This document shows positions 6,664-11,459 of a DNA stretch of 13,212 nt, in pieces; positions within the stretch are counted from its first letter, which is position 1, and every line of letters starts with the position of its first letter. Under the pieces are notes generated by a model. That model saw nothing but the letters and a program-made list of their open reading frames with translations. It was not told the origin of the DNA and did not search any database. The position numbers and the translations under genes were made by a program. Source of the DNA: CG1-02-35-72 sp036170135 (GTDB lineage: Bacteria > Bacteroidota > Bacteroidia > Flavobacteriales > Flavobacteriaceae); assembly GCA_036170135.1 (NCBI GenBank), contig JAVHOP010000070.1, positions 1 to 13,212 of the forward strand, read 5' to 3'.

Positions 6664-7086
6664 CTAAAATTTATTTATTTTAAGCGCAATAGTGGTGAGT
6701 TTACAAAGTGAAATTAATTGATTTTCTGCATTGGTAACTTTAATTTCCCAAAGTTGCGTAGTTCTACCTTTGTGCAGAATTCTTGCAGTTGCAAAAACAA
6801 AACCTTCTTTTACAGATTTAATATGATTTGCTGAAATTTCAATACCCCGAATTTCGAATTCATTGCTGTCAAAAAACAGATGAGATGCCGCACTTCCAAC
6901 GCTTTCGGCTAGAGCCACTGTAGCGCCACCGTGCAAAATACCATTTGGCTGATAAACTTTTGATGTTACAGGCATCTTGGCAACCAAAAAATCATCACCG
7001 TAATCAATATATTCTATGTCAAGCGTTTGCATTAATGTATTTTGAGAAATGGCATTGAGTTGCGCAAGGGTTTCTGTTTTTAGCAT
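6664..7086 (-). CDS. menI: Hotdog-fold thioesterase, probable DHNA-CoA hydrolase
   Basis: A 140-residue PaaI/YdiI-type hotdog thioesterase. The pattern PNGILHGGATVALAESVGS (47-65) corresponds to the active-site helix of E. coli YdiI/MenI, with HGG at 52-54 and the catalytic acid at Glu61 in AESVGS. MenI hydrolyses 1,4-dihydroxy-2-naphthoyl-CoA, a late menaquinone step. The protein is probably a cytoplasmic oligomer, as the fold requires. The gene is immediately upstream of menF (four-base gap, AGAGAG just before the menF start), so the two are one transcript and the pathway assignment rests largely on this pairing. A phenylacetyl-CoA or general acyl-CoA thioesterase is the alternative. The ATG start at 7086 gives the normal N-terminus. 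Confidence 0.85.
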   Translation of the reverse strand: MLKTETLAQLNAISQNTLMQTLDIEYIDYGDDFLVAKMPVTSKVYQPNGILHGGATVALAESVGSAASHLFFDSNEFEIRGIEISANHIKSVKEGFVFATARILHKGRTTQLWEIKVTNAENQLISLCKLTTIALKINKF

Positions 7087-7135
7087 GCTTTAAATTTTTG
7101 CAGTAAAATTAAACAAATAATAAGTACATATTTAT

Positions 7136-7152
7136 CAAAGTTTGTAACTTTG
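7136..7152. promoter_or_regulatory. 17-bp dyad overlapping a divergent promoter
   Basis: CAAAGTT-TGT-AACTTTG is a perfect seven-base inverted repeat with a three-base centre. It lies in the 89-base gap between menI (minus) and the pRiA4b-like gene (plus). Its right arm contains the exact -7 element TAACTTTG (7145-7152) for the plus-strand gene. Its left arm reads AAACTTTG on the minus strand (7143-7136), one base from the consensus and suitably placed for menI. It may therefore be a symmetric bidirectional promoter, an operator for a dimeric regulator, or both. Confidence 0.45.
7145..7152 (+). promoter_or_regulatory. -7 promoter element of the pRiA4b ORF-3-like gene (TAACTTTG)
   Basis: An exact TAnnTTTG match 23 bases before the ATG at 7176. 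It predicts a transcript start near 7157-7159 and a short AT-rich leader without a Shine-Dalgarno sequence. No -33 TTG is seen at 17-23 bases upstream. Confidence 0.55.
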
Positions 7153-7175
7153 TGAACTACTAAAAAAATTAAAAT

Positions 7176-7706
7176 ATGATTTATAAAGTTAGGGTAATAG
7201 CCGACCTAGATGAGGATGTTGTTAGAGATATCGCCATTAGAAGCACCGCTAATTTAGAAGATTTACACAATACTATTATCAATGCCTTTGGTTTTGATGG
7301 TTCAGAAATGGCTTCGTTCTATTTATCTGATAAAGAATGGAATCAAGGCGAAGAAATTCCGCTTGATGACGTTTCTGACGAAGCTGATTCTGAAGTAAAA
7401 ACTATGAGTGATTATCAGCTTTCTGAATTATTTAAAGAAGAAAATGACAAATTGATTTACGTTTATGACTTCTATTTAATGTGGACTTTTTTAATTGAAT
7501 TGGTAGAAATTACGACCTACAATAAAGAACGTGATTTGCCAAAAATTCTATATTCATTAGGCAATTTACCACAAGATGCCCCAGATAAACAATTTGAAGG
7601 TGAAAAAATTGAAGAAGGTTTTGAGGAATTTAACGATGATTTTGATGAAGAATTAGACGATGAAGAAGGTTATACCGAAAACTTTGACGATGAATATAAT
7701 TTTTAA
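7176..7706 (+). CDS. pRiA4b ORF-3 / IS1096 TnpR-like family protein
   Basis: A 176-residue cytoplasmic protein of the family named after ORF-3 of plasmid pRiA4b. The typical pattern is visible: a beta-strand start (MIYKVRVIADLDEDVVRDIAI), LEDLHNTIINAFGFDGSEMASFYLSD (about 28-52), KTMSDYQLSELFKEENDKLIYVYDF (75-99) and MWTFLIELVEI. From about residue 140 the tail is strongly acidic (runs of Asp and Glu) and probably disordered. The biochemical function of the family is not established. Despite the plasmid and transposon names, homologues are common flavobacterial chromosomal genes, and nothing here indicates a mobile element. It diverges from menI with a shared dyad region, and its stop codon overlaps that of the convergent kinase-like gene in TTAA 7703-7706. 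Confidence 0.85.
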   Translation: MIYKVRVIADLDEDVVRDIAIRSTANLEDLHNTIINAFGFDGSEMASFYLSDKEWNQGEEIPLDDVSDEADSEVKTMSDYQLSELFKEENDKLIYVYDFYLMWTFLIELVEITTYNKERDLPKILYSLGNLPQDAPDKQFEGEKIEEGFEEFNDDFDEELDDEEGYTENFDDEYNF

Positions 7707-8767
7707 TTGATTATATAAGTATTTACATTTTCATAATTTCTAATCACAAAATCAAGAGCAAATTTTAAGATTTCACCCATCGTTTTGGTGTGTCTAAAGT
7801 TAACATCCTTAGTCATAGCCATTACTTCACGCCGTAATTGTAAAATTTTTTCGGGTTTAGAAATTTCGTCAACCATCATACATTTTATCAATTTCTCTAA
7901 TCTAACATGAGATGCTCTAGCGCGTTTTGCTAACAAAGAACGCTCTTCATTTTGATATTGCTGAATGGATTCGAGTTGCAGATTTTTTTCAACCATTTTT
8001 ACCAAAGTGCTATTTTCTTTAAAAAACTGCGGAAGGTATATTTTTAAAGAGCCTTCATAAGATTGTTGGTCAAAATCTATCGCTCTAATGCGATATTGAA
8101 CTTGGTCAAAATCGTGCGACACTACAAACACATAATTATAAGAGCGCATATCGCCAAGCAAACGAATCATACAGCGTTCATTAAACTTTACAAACTCTTT
8201 CGAGATTTGTTTTTGCTCGCGAACGGTTAAGCTTGGCAAATGTTCTTCAATAAACACATCACCCGGAATACCCAAAATGTGTTCTTCAATCAAAGTGTCT
8301 TTGTACATTAAAAAATCAACTTTATTGGGCGATAGTAACTCTTCTAATTCTAAGCCATAAATTCGCGAAGCATCGGCTTTTTTAACATATAAATAGGTAT
8401 AATTATCGTTTAATATATTTCTAATTTTTACGCGAAAAGGTTTTGAATTTCCAAAAGTGCAATAATCAATTGCATCGACATTTAGATGAGGAATGGCAAA
8501 ATCACTTCCATCAGAATGCATAATCGTGTAAATTTTTTTCAGACTTAAATCGATGTTTTCGCGTTCGTGATCGGGGTAAATAACGCGAATCCACATGGTG
8601 TCGTTATCATTTTTATCAAAAACTTCAAAAGAGCTAGAAAAGCGCAACAAATCTTCATAAAAAATAGGGATGATAATGTTCCGACCATATTCTGTTAAGT
8701 AATCATATAAAACTTTACTTATTGGATAGGTCGGTTTTTTTAATGATATCTTTGGATGGTTTTTCAA
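7703..8767 (-). CDS. Uncharacterised protein with kinase-like catalytic residues
   Basis: A 354-residue protein, apparently soluble, that I cannot assign to a named family. Parts resemble the protein-kinase/aminoglycoside-phosphotransferase fold. A strand YLYVKK (Lys129/130) is followed by a helix with Glu142/143 (ELEELL) and an extended GDVFIEEHLP (169-178) like a hinge. Then comes LGDMRSYNYVF with Asp206 and Asn211 five apart, as in the catalytic loop HxDxxxxN, and a strand leading to IDFD with Asp231, like the metal-binding DFG/DFD. The canonical His before the Asp and a glycine-rich loop are not evident. The C-terminal 110 residues are helical and basic. The start is TTG at 8767: upstream there is an in-frame stop and downstream no ATG before residue 58. 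It is convergent with the pRiA4b-like gene and divergent from the ABC transporter. The gene is confident; the kinase-like reading is inference. Confidence 0.85.
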   Translation of the reverse strand: MKNHPKISLKKPTYPISKVLYDYLTEYGRNIIIPIFYEDLLRFSSSFEVFDKNDNDTMWIRVIYPDHERENIDLSLKKIYTIMHSDGSDFAIPHLNVDAIDYCTFGNSKPFRVKIRNILNDNYTYLYVKKADASRIYGLELEELLSPNKVDFLMYKDTLIEEHILGIPGDVFIEEHLPSLTVREQKQISKEFVKFNERCMIRLLGDMRSYNYVFVVSHDFDQVQYRIRAIDFDQQSYEGSLKIYLPQFFKENSTLVKMVEKNLQLESIQQYQNEERSLLAKRARASHVRLEKLIKCMMVDEISKPEKILQLRREVMAMTKDVNFRHTKTMGEILKFALDFVIRNYENVNTYIIN

Positions 8768-8786
8768 AATGAGTTAATTTCTTATC

Positions 8787-8794
8787 CAAAAATA
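8787..8794 (-). promoter_or_regulatory. -7 promoter element of the kinase-like gene (TATTTTTG)
   Basis: On the minus strand this is an exact TAnnTTTG match and the same octamer as in the ung and mutS2 promoters. It lies about 20 bases before the TTG start at 8767, giving a leader of some 13 bases. This supports TTG 8767 as the true start rather than an internal ATG. No -33 TTG is present at the usual spacing. Confidence 0.5.
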
Positions 8795-8803
8795 AGTTGT
8801 TTT

Positions 8804-8853
8804 TATTTAAAAATCGGTAACAAAAGACTAATTTCATCGTCCTATTTAAAAAT
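8804..8853 (+). repeat. Direct repeat TATTTAAAAAT upstream of the ABC operon
   Basis: TATTTAAAAAT occurs at 8804-8814 and again at 8843-8853, 39 bases apart start to start. The second copy ends 15 bases before the TTG start of the ABC ATPase gene. Both are pure A/T in an AT-rich gap, so chance is possible. No exact TAnnTTTG element for the ABC genes is visible in this gap, so their promoter remains unassigned. Confidence 0.3.
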
Positions 8854-8867
8854 TAATTAAAACAAGA

Positions 8868-9767
8868 TTGGAAACTATTCTCTGCATTCAAAATCTTTCT
8901 AAAAATTACGGTCGCGTTCATGCAGTTAGTAATTTATCTTTTGATATTAAAAAAGGACACGTTTACGGCATTTTAGGACCAAATGGTAGTGGCAAATCGA
9001 CTACTTTAGGAATTATATTAAATGTGGTAAATGCTACTTCGGGTAATTTTAGCTGGTTTGGCGGCAGTTTAAACACGCACCAAGCACTAAAAAAAGTCGG
9101 TGCCATTATAGAGCGACCTAATTTTTATCCGTTTATGACGGCAAAGCAAAATCTAAAATTGGTTTGTAAGATTAAAGAAATTCCCGAAACTCAAATTGAT
9201 GCCAAACTCAAACAAGTCAATTTATTTGAACGTCGCGACAGCAAATTTAATACCTTTTCATTAGGCATGAAACAGCGATTAGCCATAGCTTCTGCCCTGC
9301 TTAACAATCCTGAAATTCTTATTTTAGATGAACCAACCAACGGTTTAGACCCGCAAGGTATTCATGAAATAAGAGCTATCATTAGAGAAATTGCTGCAAA
9401 AGGAACAACTATTTTGCTGGCATCGCACTTATTAGACGAAGTCGAAAAAGTTTGCGACCAAGTGATTGTAATTAGAAATGGTGTAAAACTTTACGCTGGT
9501 CGTGTTGACGAACTGAGTAGCTCGTTTGGATTTATAGAACTGGCTTCATTTGACAATCAAAAAATTGTAGAAATCCTCAAAAACTACGCTGGCATTACTG
9601 AACTTAAAATTGAAAATAATTTGGTTATAGCAAATTTAAACAAAGCCATTTCGGCTGATGAGCTCAATGCCTTTTTAGCTAAAAACAATATTATTTTATC
9701 GCATTTAGTTAAACGCAAACAAAGTCTCGAACAACAATTTTTAAACCTAACCAATAATAAAAATTAA
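8868..9767 (+). CDS. ABC transporter ATP-binding protein (ABC-2 type exporter)
   Basis: The ATPase subunit of an exporter, acting on the cytoplasmic face of the inner membrane. All nucleotide-binding motifs are present in 299 residues: Walker A GPNGSGKS (37-44), signature SLGMKQ (131-136), Walker B ILILDE (150-155) followed by PTNGLDP, and the H-loop His187 in LLASHLLDE. The region beyond residue 215 is the accessory C-terminal part seen in drug- and bacteriocin-type exporters. The start is TTG at 8868, giving METILCIQNL, the expected N-terminus for this group; the next Met is residue 90. The permease gene starts three bases after the stop, so the two form an operon and a complex. The substrate is unknown; the family includes bacitracin and lantibiotic resistance exporters as well as others. 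Confidence 0.93.
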   Translation: METILCIQNLSKNYGRVHAVSNLSFDIKKGHVYGILGPNGSGKSTTLGIILNVVNATSGNFSWFGGSLNTHQALKKVGAIIERPNFYPFMTAKQNLKLVCKIKEIPETQIDAKLKQVNLFERRDSKFNTFSLGMKQRLAIASALLNNPEILILDEPTNGLDPQGIHEIRAIIREIAAKGTTILLASHLLDEVEKVCDQVIVIRNGVKLYAGRVDELSSSFGFIELASFDNQKIVEILKNYAGITELKIENNLVIANLNKAISADELNAFLAKNNIILSHLVKRKQSLEQQFLNLTNNKN

Positions 9768-9770
9768 GCT

Positions 9771-10607
9771 ATGTTTCGTCTATTAAACATCGAAATTTAT
9801 AAACTCCAAAAAAGTACCGCCAGCAAAGTACTTATTATAACCTATTTTTTATTGCTTGTTTCAATTGCATTAATTGCTGCCATTAAATTTGATATTGGTC
9901 CTATAAAATTTCATTTAGCCGAACAGGGCATTTTTAATTTTCCATATATCTGGCATTTTAACACTTATATCGCTTCAATATTTAAGTTCTTTTTATTGCT
10001 GGTTATCGTTTCAATGATGGCTAACGAATATTCAAATCGCACTTTAAAACAAAACTTAATTGATGGCTTAAGCAAAAAGGAATTTATTCTTTCAAAGTTT
10101 TATACGGTTATTTTATTTGCGCTGGTTTCAACTATTTTTGTAAGCATCGTCTCTTTTGTATTAGGGCTCGTCTATTCTGATTTTAACAGTTTTAACATTA
10201 TTTTTTCCGATTTAGAATACCTCTTGGCTTATTTTGTTAAACTGGTTGGATTCTTCTCATTTGGATTATTTTTAGGCATCTTAATCAAACGCTCCGCATT
10301 TGCTGTTGGCGGTATGTTGATGTGGTATATCGGCGAAAATATTGTTTATGGCTTGATGCGTTTTAAGATTTTTGATGCCAGTGAACCCGCTGATAGCATT
10401 GCACAGTTTTTTCCGCTTAAAGCGATGGGGAATTTAATCGATGAACCTTTTACAAGATTGAGCGCTGTAAAATCGGTTGCAAACCAATTGGGCGAAAATT
10501 TCAAATTTGATTATGCCGTGCATTGGTACGAAATTGCCATCGTATTGATTTGGACTGCTATTTTTATATACGGTTCTTTCATTTTGGTTAAAAAACGCGA
10601 TTTGTAA
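9771..10607 (+). CDS. ABC-2 type transporter permease
   Basis: The membrane subunit partnering the preceding ATPase, 278 residues with about six hydrophobic segments (roughly 18-38, 65-84, 108-136, 150-172, 176-195 and 252-273). Between segments 2 and 3 lies ANEYSNRTLKQNLIDGLSKK (84-103), the coupling-helix pattern typical of ABC-2 permeases in which an E-Y/F-x-x-x-T motif precedes the helix contacting the ATPase. It ends in basic VKKRDL on the cytoplasmic side. Since one permease and one ATPase gene are seen, the working exporter is probably a 2+2 complex with a permease homodimer. The stop codon sits in a small hairpin that may be a weak terminator, and the regulator gene downstream has its own promoter. 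Confidence 0.9.
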   Translation: MFRLLNIEIYKLQKSTASKVLIITYFLLLVSIALIAAIKFDIGPIKFHLAEQGIFNFPYIWHFNTYIASIFKFFLLLVIVSMMANEYSNRTLKQNLIDGLSKKEFILSKFYTVILFALVSTIFVSIVSFVLGLVYSDFNSFNIIFSDLEYLLAYFVKLVGFFSFGLFLGILIKRSAFAVGGMLMWYIGENIVYGLMRFKIFDASEPADSIAQFFPLKAMGNLIDEPFTRLSAVKSVANQLGENFKFDYAVHWYEIAIVLIWTAIFIYGSFILVKKRDL

Positions 10608-10619
10608 GTCGCAATTTTT
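10597..10619 (+). terminator. Possible weak intrinsic terminator after the ABC operon
   Basis: GCGAT (10597-10601) can pair with GTCGC (10608-10612) as a five-base stem including one G-T pair, with a six-base loop, followed by AATTTTT. The stem overlaps the permease stop codon. It is short for an intrinsic terminator, so this is tentative. Confidence 0.3.
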
Positions 10620-10655
10620 CTTCAAACATTCTTATATTAAGGATATTATTTTAAA

Positions 10656-10703
10656 AAGTTATATTTGTTGAGGTCATTCACAACTTTTTGATAAATATAA
10701 CTT
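10656..10703. repeat. 11-bp perfect inverted repeat around the regulator promoter
   Basis: AAGTTATATTT at 10656-10666 and its exact complement AAATATAACTT at 10693-10703 flank a 26-base spacer. Directly inside the left arm GTTG (10667-10670) can also pair with CAAC (10681-10684). The left arm covers most of the -7 element and the right arm ends one base before the ATG. If the predicted start site is right, only the right arm is transcribed, so this is better read as a DNA operator than an mRNA hairpin. Each arm contains AAAGTTATA-like sequence near the GTT-centred half-sites described for LytTR regulators, so autoregulation is plausible. Confidence 0.5.
10660..10667 (+). promoter_or_regulatory. 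-7 promoter element of the LytTR regulator operon (TATATTTG)
   Basis: An exact TAnnTTTG match, predicting a transcript start near 10672-10674 and a leader of about 31 bases to the ATG at 10705. It separates the regulator-sensor operon from the ABC genes. The element overlaps the left arm of the inverted repeat. No -33 TTG is visible 17-23 bases upstream. Confidence 0.55.
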
Positions 10704-10704
10704 G

Positions 10705-11457
10705 ATGATTTTACAAGATAAGTTTCAAAAATTAACTGCAATCATTGTAGATGACGAACTTCATGGTCGAGAAAATCTCAAACTCATCATTGAAAATTAT
10801 TGCCCTGAGATTGATATTAAGGGCTGTGCCAATTCTGTAGTTTCGGCAATTGAAATGGTAAAAAATTATTTGCCCGACGTCGTTTTTTTAGATATCAATA
10901 TGCCGGTACTCGACGGATTTGACTTCTTAGACGAATTTGAAGATCGTGATTTTATGGTCGTATTTGTGAGTGCTCACGAAGAATTCGGCATTAACGCCGT
11001 TAAAGTTGGCGCGGTTGATTATCTGTTAAAGCCCATCAACATTAAAGAACTCAAACTTTGCGTTAAAAAACTTTTGACTTTAAAGGAAGCCCATGAAAAA
11101 GCAAAACCCGTTCTAGAAAATAACAAATTGGTTATTCCGGCTTCTCACGGATTTAATGTGCTCAATGTTGATGATATTTTGCGCCTTGAAGCCGATGGTT
11201 GTTATACAAACATTATCACAAAAAACAAAAAAACGACTGTTATTTCGCGCACTTTAAAAGATTTTGAGGAATCGTTGCCAAAAGATAAATTTTTTAGAAT
11301 TCACAAATCACATCTTATCAACTTAAAACATATTAAAGATTATTCAAACCTCAGCGGTAACTATGTGACGATGGTCGATGGCTGCAAAGTTGAGATTTCA
11401 CGACGCAAATCTTCAGAGTTTCTGCAACACATTAAAACATTTTTAAAAACCCTCTAA
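10705..11457 (+). CDS. LytTR-family response regulator
   Basis: A 250-residue cytoplasmic transcription regulator of the LytR/AlgR type. The receiver domain (about 10-125) has the acidic pair Asp16/Asp17 in IIVDDE, phosphoacceptor Asp63 in VFLDINMP, Ser89 in FVSAH and Lys109 in LLKPI, so all phosphorylation residues are present. The C-terminal LytTR DNA-binding domain (about 140-244) contains RLEADGCYTNI, SRTLKDFEESLP, FFRIHKSHLINL and VEISRRK. An in-frame TTG lies one codon earlier, but the ATG at 10705 is preferred. The sensor gene begins two bases after the stop, so the pair is an operon; the cognate kinase is presumably that protein. Such regulators often control their own or adjacent genes, here possibly the ABC exporter. 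That link is inference. Confidence 0.94.
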   Translation: MILQDKFQKLTAIIVDDELHGRENLKLIIENYCPEIDIKGCANSVVSAIEMVKNYLPDVVFLDINMPVLDGFDFLDEFEDRDFMVVFVSAHEEFGINAVKVGAVDYLLKPINIKELKLCVKKLLTLKEAHEKAKPVLENNKLVIPASHGFNVLNVDDILRLEADGCYTNIITKNKKTTVISRTLKDFEESLPKDKFFRIHKSHLINLKHIKDYSNLSGNYVTMVDGCKVEISRRKSSEFLQHIKTFLKTL

Positions 11458-11459
11458 AG

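Noticed and set aside
7176..7706. Plasmid or transposon remnant suggested by the pRiA4b/IS1096 family name
   Set aside because: No transposase, terminal repeats or target duplication are visible, and base composition matches its neighbours; such genes are common on chromosomes.
10434..10625. Minus-strand open frame at the end of the permease gene
   Set aside because: Antisense to the conserved permease C-terminus with no homology that I recognise.
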